Positions 44,607 through 54,055 are shown, counted from the stretch's first letter. The stretch is 64,000 nt of DNA from Bradyrhizobium sp. 139 (GCF_023074175.1 NZ_JADPKS010000035.1:93719-157718); one strand, 5' to 3'. Translations and numbers: made by a program. The notes: a model not told the origin generated them from the sequence alone.

Positions 44607-45560
44607 GTGCTCGCCTATATCGCCAGACGCATCGTCTATGTCATCCCGATCGTCATCAGCGTCGCGCTGGTGTGCTTTCTGCTCGTGCACATCACGCCGG
44701 GCGATCCGCTGGTTGCCGTGCTGCCGGCCGACGCCTCGCAGGAGCTCGCGGCGCAGCTCCGCGCCGCCTACGGCTTCGACCGGCCGCTGCCGGTGCAGTT
44801 CGGGCTGTGGCTGCTACGTGCCCTGCATGGCGACCTCGGCAACTCCATTGCCACTGGCCGCCCTGTGCTCGCCGAGGTCATGCGCGCGGTCGGCAACACC
44901 GTCACGCTCGCGATTGCTGCCGCCATCATTGGCTTCACAATGGGCGTCCTGCTCGGCCTGATCGCCGGCTATTTCCGCGAGACCTGGATCGATAAGGTCG
45001 CGACCTCCTTCGCCATCGCCGGCGTCTCCGTGCCGCATTACTGGCTCGGCATGGTGCTCGTCATCATTTTCTCGGTCGAGCTGAACTGGCTGCCCGCCGT
45101 CGGCGCCGGGCCTGGCGGCTCCGCCGCCTGGGCCTGGGACTGGGCGCACCTGAAATATCTCGTGCTGCCGGCGATTACGACGTCGGTGATTCCGATGGGC
45201 ATCGTCACCCGCACGGTGCGTGCGCTCACCGGCGACATCCTCAGCCAGGACTTCGTCGAGGCGCTGCGCGCAAAAGGCCTGCACGAAACCGGCGTGTTCC
45301 GCCACGTCATCAAGAACGCCGCGCCCACCGCGCTCGCGGTGATGGGCTTGCAGCTCGGCTATATGCTCGGCGGCTCGATCCTGATCGAGACCGTGTTCTC
45401 CTGGCCTGGCTCCGGCTTCCTGCTCAATTCGGCGATCTTCCAGCGCGACCTGCCGCTGTTGCAGGGTACGATCCTAGTGCTGGCGCTGTTCTTCGTCTTC
45501 CTCAATCTGCTGGTCGACATCGCGCAAGCCGCGATCGATCCGCGCATCAAGCGGGGCTAG
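44607..45560 (+). CDS. Peptide-type ABC transporter permease (DppB-like)
   Basis: The 317-residue permease starts at GTG (MLAYIARRIVYVIPIVISVALVCFLLVHITPGDPLVAVLP) with the DppB N-terminal pattern and an EAA loop (VEALRAKGLHETGVFRHVIKNAAPTALAVM). Six helices are expected. It lies downstream of the copy 2 binding protein, separated by the repeat region, and is followed three bases later by its DppC-like partner. Confidence 0.92.
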   Translation: MLAYIARRIVYVIPIVISVALVCFLLVHITPGDPLVAVLPADASQELAAQLRAAYGFDRPLPVQFGLWLLRALHGDLGNSIATGRPVLAEVMRAVGNTVTLAIAAAIIGFTMGVLLGLIAGYFRETWIDKVATSFAIAGVSVPHYWLGMVLVIIFSVELNWLPAVGAGPGGSAAWAWDWAHLKYLVLPAITTSVIPMGIVTRTVRALTGDILSQDFVEALRAKGLHETGVFRHVIKNAAPTALAVMGLQLGYMLGGSILIETVFSWPGSGFLLNSAIFQRDLPLLQGTILVLALFFVFLNLLVDIAQAAIDPRIKRG

Positions 45561-45563
45561 CCG

Positions 45564-46466
45564 ATGAGCGAGCTTCCGTTGTCCGTAACCAGCGATGCTG
45601 CGCTCCAGGCTGCGCCCGCGACCAGGGCGCGCGGCTATTGGGCGACCGTCGGCCGACGCATCCGGCGCGACAAGGTCAGCATGGCTTGCGCGCTGGTGCT
45701 GCTGTTGGTCTTCGTATCCGCGATCCTGGCGCCCTGGCTCGGGCTGGAGGATCCCTACAGGGGCTCGATGATCCGCCGCCTCCGCCACATCGGCACAACA
45801 GGTTATCCGCTCGGCACCGACGAGCTCGGCCGCGACATGCTGGCGCGGCTGATCTATGGCGGGCGGCTGTCGCTCCTCATCGGCATTCTGCCGGTCATCC
45901 TCGCATTCGGCATCGGCACCTCGCTCGGCCTCGTCGCCGGCTATGTCGGCGGCAAGCTCAATACCGCGATCATGCGCACGATCGACGTGTTCTACGCCTT
46001 TCCGTCCGTGCTGCTGGCGATCGCGATCTCCGGCGCGCTCGGGGCAGGCATCCTCAATTCCATCGTGTCGTTGACCGTCGTGTTTGTGCCGCAGATCACC
46101 CGCGTCGCCGAGAGCGTCACCACCGGCGTGCGCAACATGGATTTCGTCGAGGCCGCGCGCGCCTCCGGCGCCGGCCCCTTCACCATCATGCGCGTGCATA
46201 TCCTCGGCAACGTGCTCGGTTCGATCTTCGTCTACGCGACCAGCTTGATCTCGGTTTCGATGATCCTTGCTGCCGGTCTCTCCTTCCTCGGCCTCGGCAC
46301 CAAGCCGCCCGAGCCGGAATGGGGCCTGATGCTGAACACCTTGCGCACCGCGATCTACGTCAATCCCTGGGTCGCGGCACTGCCCGGCGCGATGATCTTC
46401 GCGGTCTCGATCTGCTTCAACCTGCTCTCGGACGGCCTGCGCAGCGCCATGGACATCAGGAACTGA
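45564..46466 (+). CDS. Peptide-type ABC transporter permease (DppC-like)
   Basis: The 300-residue permease has the DppC features YPLGTDELGRDMLARLIYGGRLSLLIG and an EAA loop (VEAARASGAGPFTIMRVHILGNVLGSIFV), then LSFLGLGTKPPEPEWG. It forms the channel with the preceding DppB-like protein. The next ATPase gene begins 186 bases later beyond another palindromic repeat. Confidence 0.93.
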   Translation: MSELPLSVTSDAALQAAPATRARGYWATVGRRIRRDKVSMACALVLLLVFVSAILAPWLGLEDPYRGSMIRRLRHIGTTGYPLGTDELGRDMLARLIYGGRLSLLIGILPVILAFGIGTSLGLVAGYVGGKLNTAIMRTIDVFYAFPSVLLAIAISGALGAGILNSIVSLTVVFVPQITRVAESVTTGVRNMDFVEAARASGAGPFTIMRVHILGNVLGSIFVYATSLISVSMILAAGLSFLGLGTKPPEPEWGLMLNTLRTAIYVNPWVAALPGAMIFAVSICFNLLSDGLRSAMDIRN

Positions 46467-46507
46467 GATGATGATGGAAATGCAGACTGCTGCGGCGTCC
46501 CCTGTAC

Positions 46508-46638
46508 ACCTCTCCCGAAGGGAGAGGTCGTCGGATTGCATCGCCAGATGCAATCCGGGTGAGGGGTTACGGTGCACCGAGTTTGCCGCTTCCCCTCACC
46601 CGCGCCTTCGGCGCGACCTCTCCCCGATGGGGAGAGGT
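46508..46638. repeat. Palindromic repeat, CTCTCCC family, inside the ABC operon
   Basis: ACCTCTCCC-GAA-GGGAGAGGT (46508-46528), CGGATTGCATC-GCCA-GATGCAATCCG and ACCTCTCCCC-GAT-GGGGAGAGGT (46616-46638) form three hairpins. The last sits about 15 bases before the ATPase start, so it may tune translation of that gene. Confidence 0.82.
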
Positions 46639-46652
46639 GGGAGAGCGCAGCT

Positions 46653-47714
46653 ATGAGCGAGAGCAATACGTCCATGGTCATGCTGGAGCCGATCGAAGAC
46701 CGCGGCGGCGTCGCGCAGCCGCTGCTCCAGGTCAATGGGCTAACCAAGCACTTCCCCGTGCGTGGCGGGCTGTTCGCCGCGAAGCGCACCGTGCGCGCCG
46801 TCGATAACGTCTCCTTCTCTGTCGCGAAGGGCGAAACTGTCGGCATCGTCGGCGAATCCGGCTGCGGCAAGTCGACCACCGCCCGGCTGCTGATGCATCT
46901 GATGCCCCGCAACACCGGCGACATCATCTATGACGGCATGAGCGTTGGGCAGTCCTTGTCGCTGCGCGAACTGCGCCGCGGCATGCAGATGGTGTTCCAG
47001 GATTCCTACGCCTCGCTCAATCCGCGCCTCACAATCGAGGAATCAATTGCGTTCGGCCCAAAAGTCCACGGCATGGCCGATGGCGCGGCGCGCACCCTCG
47101 CACGCGAGCTGCTCGGCAAGGTCGGCCTGGTCCCTGCAAACTTCGCCAACCGCTATCCCCACGAGATCTCCGGCGGCCAGCGTCAGCGCGTCAACATCGC
47201 GCGGGCGCTGGCGCTGTCGCCGCGCCTGGTGATTCTCGATGAAGCCGTCTCGGCGCTCGACAAATCCGTCGAAGCGCAGGTGCTCAATCTGCTCGCCGAT
47301 CTCAAGCGCGAGTTCGGCCTGACCTATCTCTTCATCAGCCACGACCTCAATGTCGTGCGCTACATCAGCGATCGGGTGCTGGTGATGTATCTCGGCGAGG
47401 TCGTCGAGCTCGGCCCGGTCGACCAGGTCTGGGACCGTCCGGCGCATCCCTACACGCGCGCGCTGCTGGCGGCGATGCCGTCCTCCGACCCGGATCGTCG
47501 CACCGACACGCCGCCGATCACGGGCGATCCGCCCAATCCGATCGATCCGCCCCCGGGCTGCCGCTTCCATACCCGTTGCCCGTTTGCGGAGCCGCTCTGC
47601 GCAAATGCGACACCAAAGCTCACCGCGCTCGATACAATGGGCCACGAGGCCGCGTGCTACATGGCAATTCCAGGATCAGGCCATAGCCGCGCGCCGAGGG
47701 AGGAAACCGCATGA
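46653..47714 (+). CDS. Peptide-type ABC transporter ATPase (DppF/OppF-like)
   Basis: The 353-residue ATPase has Walker A GESGCGKST, signature ISGGQRQRVNIARAL, Walker B LVILDEAVSALDKSVEAQVLNLL, and the OppF-type C-terminal extension PNPIDPPPGCRFHTRCPFAEPLC with clustered Cys. The ATG at 46653 is preceded by GGGAGAG. A longer frame from 46572 would be encoded by the palindromic repeat and is rejected. The stop overlaps the next start by four bases. Confidence 0.92.
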   Translation: MSESNTSMVMLEPIEDRGGVAQPLLQVNGLTKHFPVRGGLFAAKRTVRAVDNVSFSVAKGETVGIVGESGCGKSTTARLLMHLMPRNTGDIIYDGMSVGQSLSLRELRRGMQMVFQDSYASLNPRLTIEESIAFGPKVHGMADGAARTLARELLGKVGLVPANFANRYPHEISGGQRQRVNIARALALSPRLVILDEAVSALDKSVEAQVLNLLADLKREFGLTYLFISHDLNVVRYISDRVLVMYLGEVVELGPVDQVWDRPAHPYTRALLAAMPSSDPDRRTDTPPITGDPPNPIDPPPGCRFHTRCPFAEPLCANATPKLTALDTMGHEAACYMAIPGSGHSRAPREETA

Positions 47715-47908
47715 CGAGACCAACGACCAAAGAGATCAAGGCGACGGCGCAAGTCGCCGGCGTTGCCGTCGACGACGAGATCGCGACACGCATCTCCAAC
47801 TCGATCGGCCCCGCCTTCGAAGGCTTTGCGGCCATCGCCGGTACGCTGCCATTCGATCTCGAGCCGGCGCTCTATGTGCTCGCGCAGACCGAGAAGGTTT
47901 CGAAATGA
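47711..47908 (+). CDS. AtzG-like small subunit (DUF4089 type)
   Basis: The 65-residue helical protein has two long helices and the ending LPFDLEPALYVLAQ that is typical of DUF4089/AtzG proteins. AtzG forms a complex with the amidase AtzE (1-carboxybiuret hydrolase) in cyanuric acid degradation. Here it overlaps the ATPase before it and the amidase after it by four bases each (ATGA), so it is translationally coupled to the amidase, its likely partner. The family is recognised from size, ending and position. Confidence 0.75.
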   Translation: MTRPTTKEIKATAQVAGVAVDDEIATRISNSIGPAFEGFAAIAGTLPFDLEPALYVLAQTEKVSK

Positions 47909-49320
47909 GCACCGAACCCGCATTGATGACGCTCACCGAGGTCGCGCGTGCGATCGCGATGAAGCAGCTGTCGTCCCATGAAGTGACGCGCGCGCTGCTG
48001 CACCGCATCGCGCAGTGGCAGCCGCATCTCAACGCCTTTATGTCCATCGAGTCGGAGGCGGCGCTGAAGGCGGCCGATGCGGCGGACGCCGAGTTGGCCA
48101 AGGGCGAGGTGCGCGGTCCATTGCATGGCGTGCCGCTTGCGCACAAGGACATGTATTACGACGCCGGCAAGGTCTCGACCTGCGGTTCGCTGATCCGCCG
48201 CGATTTCGTCGCGACCACGACCTCCACCGCCTTGCAGCGCCTGAAGGATGCCGGCCAGGTTCGCCTCGGCACGCTCCATCTGGCGGAATTCGCCTATGGC
48301 CCGACCGGCCACAACGCCCATTATGGCCCGGTCCGCAATCCCTGGAACGTCGCGCATATCACCGGCGGCTCGTCGTCGGGCTCCGGCTCGGCGGTCGCGG
48401 CACGGCTGACCTATGCGGCGCTCGGCTCCGACACCGGCGGCTCGATCCGCATGCCCGCGCATTTCTGCGGCGTCACGGGGCTGAAGACCACCGTCGGCCG
48501 CGTCAGCCGGGCCGGCGCGATGCCGCTGTCGCAATCGCTCGATACAGTCGGCCCGCTCGCCCGCACCGCCGAGGATTGCGCGCTGCTGCTGGCGCTGATG
48601 GCTGGTCCCGATCCCGCGGATTCGACCGCAAGCCACGAGCCGCTGTCGGACTATGTCGGCGCGACCAGGGGTTCCCTGAAGGGCCTCAAGATCGGCGTGC
48701 CTTCGTCCTTTTATGTCGACGATCTCGACAGCGAGGTCGCGCGCGTGCTGGACGAGACCATTGCCGTGCTCAAGCGCGAGGGCGCCGACATCGTCAAGGT
48801 CGAGCTGCCGGACCAGCGGCAATTGTCCTCGGCGAGCCAGCTCGTGCTCGCTGCTGAAGCCGCCGCCTTCCACAAGCGCTGGATGATCGAGCGCCCGCAG
48901 GATTACGGCCCGCAGGTGCTGATGCGTCTGCAGAACGGTCTCGCCGTCCCCGCCATCACCTATCTCGAAGCCATGCGCTGGCGCGGACCGGCGCTCGCCG
49001 CACATAACGCAGCGACCGCAGGTGTCGATGCGGTGATCGCGCCGGCATCGCCCGTGCCGGCGCCAACGATCGAGGAAAGCGACGTCGGCGGCGGTCCAAA
49101 CGCGCCGGCGCTGTTGCAGCGGCTGACGCTGTTCACGCGTCCGGTGAATTTCCTCGGCCTGCCGTCGCTCACCGTGCCGTCCGGCTTCACCAGGAGCGGC
49201 CTGCCGATTGGCATGCAGCTGATCGGCCGTTCCTTCGATGAAGCCACCTTGCTCACCATCGGCGCCGCGTTCCAGCGCGTCACCGACTATCACGATAGAT
49301 TGCCGAAACTGCCGTCATGA
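47905..49320 (+). CDS. Amidase signature enzyme (AtzE-like)
   Basis: The 471-residue amidase has the Ser-cisSer-Lys triad region: Lys81 (PLAHKDMYYDAGK), the GGSSSGSG loop at 154-161 and the nucleophile Ser180 in GSDTGGSIRMP. It hydrolyses an amide, releasing ammonia or an amine. The AtzG-like gene directly before it points to an AtzE-type complex, but the substrate need not be 1-carboxybiuret. It is flanked on both sides by ABC ATPase genes of the same operon, with four-base overlaps, which suggests that the imported solute is its substrate. Confidence 0.9.
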   Translation: MSTEPALMTLTEVARAIAMKQLSSHEVTRALLHRIAQWQPHLNAFMSIESEAALKAADAADAELAKGEVRGPLHGVPLAHKDMYYDAGKVSTCGSLIRRDFVATTTSTALQRLKDAGQVRLGTLHLAEFAYGPTGHNAHYGPVRNPWNVAHITGGSSSGSGSAVAARLTYAALGSDTGGSIRMPAHFCGVTGLKTTVGRVSRAGAMPLSQSLDTVGPLARTAEDCALLLALMAGPDPADSTASHEPLSDYVGATRGSLKGLKIGVPSSFYVDDLDSEVARVLDETIAVLKREGADIVKVELPDQRQLSSASQLVLAAEAAAFHKRWMIERPQDYGPQVLMRLQNGLAVPAITYLEAMRWRGPALAAHNAATAGVDAVIAPASPVPAPTIEESDVGGGPNAPALLQRLTLFTRPVNFLGLPSLTVPSGFTRSGLPIGMQLIGRSFDEATLLTIGAAFQRVTDYHDRLPKLPS

Positions 49321-50294
49321 CAAAGCTCGTCGAGATCTCAGGCCTCAACATCCGCTTCACCGGGGAGCGCACGGTCTACGCCGTGAACGATCTCAGTCTC
49401 TCGCTTGGTGACGGCGAGGTGCTGGGCCTGCTCGGCGAGTCCGGTTCTGGCAAGAGCGTGACGCTGCGTGCGCTGATGCGGCTGCTGCCGAAGAAGCGCA
49501 CGCAGATTTCGGGCAAGGTCAACGTCATGGGCCGCGACGTGCTCGCCATGAACGACGAGGAGCTGTCGTCCTTCCGCGGCCAGACCGTGTCGATGATTTT
49601 TCAGGAGCCCGCGCTCGCGCTCGATCCGGTCTACACCATCGGCGCGCAGATCGCCGAGAGCGTGGTGCGCCACGAAGGCAAGAGCTACGCCGAGGGCAGG
49701 GCGCGCGCGCTGGAGATGCTCGAGGTCGTGCGCATTCCGTCCGCCAAGCGGCGGCTCGATGCCTATCCGCACGAAATGTCCGGCGGCATGCGTCAGCGCG
49801 CAATGATCGCGCTGGCGCTCGCCTGCCGTCCCAAGATTTTGCTCGCGGACGAGCCGACCACCGCGCTCGATGCCACCGTGCAGATCCAGATCCTGCTGCT
49901 GCTGCGGGAGCTTCAGCGCGAATTCGGCATGTCCGTCATCTTCGTCACCCACGACATCGGCGTCGCCATCGAGATCTGCGACCGCGTCGCGGTGATGTAT
50001 GCCGGCCAGATCGTGGAGCAGGGCAGCTTGCGCGACATCGTCCGCTCGCCGGTGCACCCCTACGCCAAGGGCCTGCTCGCCTCCACCATCAACGGCGCCA
50101 AGCGGGGGCAGCGGCTCGACACTATCCCCGGCACCCCGCCATCGCTCGCCGAAAAACCCCGCAACTGCTCCTTCGCCCCTCGTTGCACGGCGTCGCAGCC
50201 GCGCTGCCTGGAGCAATTGCCTGCGAACGTGGAGGTGGGGCCCGGCAGAGCCGCGCGGTGCGTGCTCGCGGAGGCGTCCGCGGCCGTTTCGTAG
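49317..50294 (+). CDS. Peptide-type ABC transporter ATPase (DppD/OppD-like)
   Basis: The 325-residue ATPase has Walker A GESGSGKSV, signature MSGGMRQRAMIALAL, Walker B ILLADEPTTALDATVQ and the C-terminal Cys motif (RNCSFAPRCTASQPRC). It completes the transporter with the DppF-like protein. It overlaps the amidase stop by four bases and is the last gene of the operon. Confidence 0.92.
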   Translation: MTKLVEISGLNIRFTGERTVYAVNDLSLSLGDGEVLGLLGESGSGKSVTLRALMRLLPKKRTQISGKVNVMGRDVLAMNDEELSSFRGQTVSMIFQEPALALDPVYTIGAQIAESVVRHEGKSYAEGRARALEMLEVVRIPSAKRRLDAYPHEMSGGMRQRAMIALALACRPKILLADEPTTALDATVQIQILLLLRELQREFGMSVIFVTHDIGVAIEICDRVAVMYAGQIVEQGSLRDIVRSPVHPYAKGLLASTINGAKRGQRLDTIPGTPPSLAEKPRNCSFAPRCTASQPRCLEQLPANVEVGPGRAARCVLAEASAAVS

Positions 50295-50433
50295 GAGCGG
50301 GTCAACTCTACTTTGCATGGGGTTGTTTTCGATGTTTGTGTCGGAGCCGGGCCATCGGGAGAGGTGAAGAGCATTCACACCTCATTCATCCCGGTTCCCG
50401 TTCCATGCGGGGCATTCACGGGGAGACCCACTT

Positions 50434-50703
50434 ATGTACATTTCCAACGAAGGTCTGCTTGTCATCCTGTTCGTCGGCCTGGTTGCCGGCTGGCTGGCCG
50501 GCAAGGTGGTGCGCGGAACCGGGTTCGGCATCATCGGCGACATCGTGATCGGCATCGCCGGCGCGCTGGTGGCGAGCTTCCTGTTTCCAAAACTCGGCAT
50601 CCGTATCGGCACCGGGCTTGTGTCCGAGATCGTCTATTCCGCCATCGGCGCGGTCATCCTGCTCTTGGTGGTGCGGCTGGTGCGCGGCGGCGGCCGGTTC
50701 TAA
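50434..50703 (+). CDS. GlsB/YeaQ/YmgE family small membrane protein
   Basis: The 89-residue protein has three hydrophobic segments and the family pattern GLVAGWLAGKVVRGTGFGIIGDIVIGIAGALVASFLFPKLGI. Members are stress-induced inner-membrane proteins of unclear function. GGGGAG precedes the ATG. It stands alone. A GCCTCTCC/GGGGAGGC hairpin after the stop (about 50736-50757) may be its terminator. Confidence 0.88.
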   Translation: MYISNEGLLVILFVGLVAGWLAGKVVRGTGFGIIGDIVIGIAGALVASFLFPKLGIRIGTGLVSEIVYSAIGAVILLLVVRLVRGGGRF

Positions 50704-50927
50704 CAGTCTCTCGTTCCGGTCGATTGGAACTTCCGGCCTCTCCGCGCCTGGGGAGGCCCCGATGTCTGCTATAAAAAGCCGCAAAGACTGTGAAATACCG
50801 GACTTGCGTGCGGGGCCATCAAGGGTAGATGTGGTCCATCGGGGCCTGGATTAATTCGGCTGCGCTCTTCGCAGTGGGAATACCATGTTAATCCGGATCG
50901 AGTACCGCTTAAACCGGCTTTGAAATC

Positions 50928-50942
50928 AGGGGCTTTGCCCCT
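50928..50942 (+). promoter_or_regulatory. Small hairpin in the leader of the secretion operon
   Basis: AGGGGC-TTT-GCCCCT, a perfect 6-bp stem, lies 21 bases before the ATG of the secretion ATPase. It could affect translation start. The evidence is the symmetry only. Confidence 0.3.
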
Positions 50943-50963
50943 TACTCGAAAGAGATCAGACTG

Positions 50964-52712
50964 ATGGCAGCCGGTCCTGGCGTCCGCCGTTCAGAGCTCG
51001 GTGACGCCTTGCGCGCCTGTCGCACGGCGTTCGTCGGCGTCGGCTTGATGAGCTGCATGATCAACCTGCTCTATCTGACCGGGTCGATCTTCATGCTGGA
51101 GGTCTACGACCGGGTGCTGCCGAGCCGCAGCGTTCCGACTCTCGTCGGCCTGATCGTCCTCGCCAGCTTCCTTTATATGGCGCAGGGGGTGCTCGACATG
51201 ATCCGCAACCGGATCCTGGGGCGGATCGGCACGGCGCTCGATGAAGCCCTCAACAAGCGCGTGTTCGACACCGTCGTGCGCCTGCCGCTTCTGGTCGGCA
51301 GCCGCAACGAGGGCCTGCAGCCGCTGCGCGACCTTGACAATGTCCGGTCCTTCCTCGGTGGCATGGGCCCGAGCGCGTTCTTCGACTTGCCCTGGCTGCC
51401 GCTCTACCTCGCCATCTGCTTCGCCTTCCATGTCATGATCGGCGTGACCGCTTTGGTCGGCGCCGTGATCCTGGTCGGGCTGACCATGGTCACCGAGTTC
51501 CTGTCCCGCCAGCCGGCGCGCGAGGCGATGGGCCTTGCCGCCCAGCGCAACGATCTCGCCGCCTCCAGCCGGCGCAACGCCGAAGTCATGGTGTCGATGG
51601 GCATGACCGGGCGGATGAACCAGCGCTGGAGCGAGGCCAACGAAAAGTACCTCGACGGCAACCAACGTGCGAGCGACGTCGCCGGCGGTCTCGGCGCAGT
51701 CGCAAAAGTGCTGCGCATGATGCTGCAATCGGCCGTGCTCGCGGTCGGCGCCTATCTCGTCATCCACCAGGAAGCGACCGCCGGCATCATCATCGCCGGC
51801 TCGATCCTCTCCGCCCGCGCGCTGGCGCCGGTCGATCTCGCCATCGCGCACTGGAAGTCCTTTGTCGCGGCGCGTCAGAGCTGGCAGCGCCTCACACGCT
51901 TGCTGGAGCAGATGCCGGCGCAGACGATGCCGACCCAGTTGCAGGCGCCGACCAGCCGGCTCTCGGTCGAAGGCATCGCTATGGTGCCGCCGGGCGATCA
52001 GCGCCTCATCGTGCAGGACGTCACCTTCGCGCTCGAAGCCGGCAACGGCCTCGGCGTGATCGGGCCGAGCGGCTCCGGCAAGTCGTCGCTGATCCGCGCG
52101 CTGGTCGGCGTCTGGCAGCCGGTGCGCGGCAAGGTGCGGCTCGACGGCGCGGCGCTCGACCAGTGGTCGTCCGACATGCTCGGCCGCCACATCGGCTATC
52201 TGCCGCAGGACGTCGAATTGTTCGGCGGCACCATCGCGCAGAACATCAGCCGTTTTGATCCTGAAGCCACCTCCGACGGCATCATCACCGCCGCCAAGGA
52301 GGCCGGCGTGCACGAGATGATCATCAAGATGCGCGAGGGCTACAACACCCAGGTCGGCGAGCAGGGCACCTCGCTCTCCGCAGGTCAGGCGCAACGCGTG
52401 GCGCTGGCGCGCGCGCTCTACGGCAATCCGTTCCTGATCGTGCTCGACGAGCCCAATTCCAATCTCGATACTGAAGGCGACGAGGCGCTGACCCGTGCCA
52501 TCCGTTCCGCGCGCGAGCGTGGAGCCATCGTCATCGTGGTGGCGCACCGGCCGATCGGCGTCGAGGCGGTCGACCAGGTCCTGGTGCTGCGCGACGGCCG
52601 CATGCAAGCCTTCGGGCCGAAGGAGCAGGTGCTCGCCCAGGTGCTCCAGCCGCGCGTCGCGCCGCCGGCGCCGATCAAGATCGTCAGTGAAGGCGGAGTG
52701 CCGAAGTCATGA
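50964..52712 (+). CDS. Type I secretion ABC transporter (PrtD-like)
   Basis: The 582-residue protein combines a six-helix membrane domain (about 1-300) with an ATPase domain: Walker A GPSGSGKSS (about 367), GTIAQNISRF, signature LSAGQAQRVALARAL and Walker B IVLDEPNSNLD. It lacks an N-terminal C39-type peptidase or peptidase-like domain, so it is of the PrtD/AprD type that exports RTX-type substrates with C-terminal signals. It overlaps the HlyD-like partner by four bases. No outer-membrane TolC-type gene and no substrate gene is adjacent. The adhesin at 31901-38164 is the only candidate substrate in the window. Confidence 0.92.
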   Translation: MAAGPGVRRSELGDALRACRTAFVGVGLMSCMINLLYLTGSIFMLEVYDRVLPSRSVPTLVGLIVLASFLYMAQGVLDMIRNRILGRIGTALDEALNKRVFDTVVRLPLLVGSRNEGLQPLRDLDNVRSFLGGMGPSAFFDLPWLPLYLAICFAFHVMIGVTALVGAVILVGLTMVTEFLSRQPAREAMGLAAQRNDLAASSRRNAEVMVSMGMTGRMNQRWSEANEKYLDGNQRASDVAGGLGAVAKVLRMMLQSAVLAVGAYLVIHQEATAGIIIAGSILSARALAPVDLAIAHWKSFVAARQSWQRLTRLLEQMPAQTMPTQLQAPTSRLSVEGIAMVPPGDQRLIVQDVTFALEAGNGLGVIGPSGSGKSSLIRALVGVWQPVRGKVRLDGAALDQWSSDMLGRHIGYLPQDVELFGGTIAQNISRFDPEATSDGIITAAKEAGVHEMIIKMREGYNTQVGEQGTSLSAGQAQRVALARALYGNPFLIVLDEPNSNLDTEGDEALTRAIRSARERGAIVIVVAHRPIGVEAVDQVLVLRDGRMQAFGPKEQVLAQVLQPRVAPPAPIKIVSEGGVPKS

Positions 52713-54043
52713 GCACGATGGCGATCGGCGGCCAAAAGCCCGCCGCGAAGAGGACCGTGCGGCAGTCGATCCAGTTTCACCTGATGCTCGGGCTTGGGAT
52801 CGTGCTGGTCCTCCTGGTTGGCTTCGGCGGCTGGGCGTCGACCGTGCAAATCTCGGGTGCGTTGATCGCGCCGGGCCAGATCGTGGTCGAATCCAACGTC
52901 AAGAAGGTGCAGCATCCGACCGGCGGCGTGGTCGGCGAGCTGCGCGCCCGCGACGGCGACGTGGTCAAGGCCGGCGATGTCGTGGTGCGGCTCGACGACA
53001 CCGTCACCAAGGCCAACCTCGCCATCGTGACCAAGAATCTCGACGCGGCGTTAGCACGCGCGGCGCGGCTCCAGGCCGAGCAGCGCGGGATCGACAAGAT
53101 CGACTTCTCGCAATCGCAGCTCGATCGCGGCAATGATCCGGACGTCAAGGCGCTGCTCTCCGCCGAAACCAAGCTGTTCGACGTCCGCGTCAACGGCCGC
53201 GCCGGTCAGAAGGCGCAGCTGCGCGAGCGCATCCAGCAGCTCAACGAGGAGATCGAGGGTCTCTCCGCGCAGGAGAGAGCCAAGGACAGGGAAATCTCCC
53301 TGGTGCAGCAGGAGCTCATCGGCGTGCGCGATCTCTACGAGAAGCACCTGGTGCAGATATCCCGCCTGACCACGCTCGAGCGCGACAGCGCCCGCCTCAA
53401 CGGTGAGCGCGCGCAGTACGTCGCCTCGCGGGCGCAGGCCAAGGGCAAGATCACCGAGACCGAGCTCCAGATCATCCAGGTCGATAAGGACATGGTCAGC
53501 GAGGTTTCCAAGGATCTGCGCGAGACCAACGACAAGATCGGCGAAATGATCGAGCGCAAGGTCGCGGCCGAGGATCAGCTTCGCCGCGTCGACATCCGCG
53601 CACCGCAGGACGGCATGGTGCTGCAATCGACCGTGCACACGGTCGGCGGCGTCGTTACCGCGGGCGACGCCCTCATGCTGATCGTGCCGCAGGCCGACGA
53701 TCTCCAGGTCGAGGCCAAGGTCAATCCTGTCGATATCGACAAGCTCCAGATCGGCCAGAAGACGTTGCTGCGCCTCTCCGCCTTCAACCAGCGCACCACG
53801 CCGGAGCTCAACGGCGTCGTCAGCCGCGTCTCGCCCGACGTCACAACCGACCAGCGCACCGGCCAGAGCTATTACACCATCCGTGTCTCGCTGCCCGCGG
53901 CAGAGATCGCCCGCCTCGGCGACTCCAGGATAATCCCCGGCATGCCGGTGGAAGCCTTCGTCCAGACCGGCGACCGCACCATGCTGTCTTACCTGATGAA
54001 GCCGCTGCACGACCAGTTCATGCGCGCTTTCCGGGAGAAGTGA
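52709..54043 (+). CDS. Type I secretion periplasmic adaptor (HlyD/PrtE-like)
   Basis: The 444-residue membrane fusion protein has one N-terminal helix (about 24-44). A biotinyl-lipoyl half motif follows (VKKVQHPTGGVVGELRARDGDVVKAGDVVVRLDD), then a long coiled coil (about 110-290, many Gln/Glu/Arg heptads), the second lipoyl half (DIRAPQDGMVLQSTVHTVGGVV) and a C-terminal beta domain. It links the inner-membrane ABC protein with an outer-membrane channel encoded elsewhere. Confidence 0.92.
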   Translation: MSTMAIGGQKPAAKRTVRQSIQFHLMLGLGIVLVLLVGFGGWASTVQISGALIAPGQIVVESNVKKVQHPTGGVVGELRARDGDVVKAGDVVVRLDDTVTKANLAIVTKNLDAALARAARLQAEQRGIDKIDFSQSQLDRGNDPDVKALLSAETKLFDVRVNGRAGQKAQLRERIQQLNEEIEGLSAQERAKDREISLVQQELIGVRDLYEKHLVQISRLTTLERDSARLNGERAQYVASRAQAKGKITETELQIIQVDKDMVSEVSKDLRETNDKIGEMIERKVAAEDQLRRVDIRAPQDGMVLQSTVHTVGGVVTAGDALMLIVPQADDLQVEAKVNPVDIDKLQIGQKTLLRLSAFNQRTTPELNGVVSRVSPDVTTDQRTGQSYYTIRVSLPAAEIARLGDSRIIPGMPVEAFVQTGDRTMLSYLMKPLHDQFMRAFREK

Positions 54044-54055
54044 CGCGCGAGCGCG

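Noticed and set aside
46572..46652. Longer start for the DppF-like ATPase
   Set aside because: The extra residues would be encoded by the palindromic repeat, and a better ribosome site precedes the ATG at 46653.
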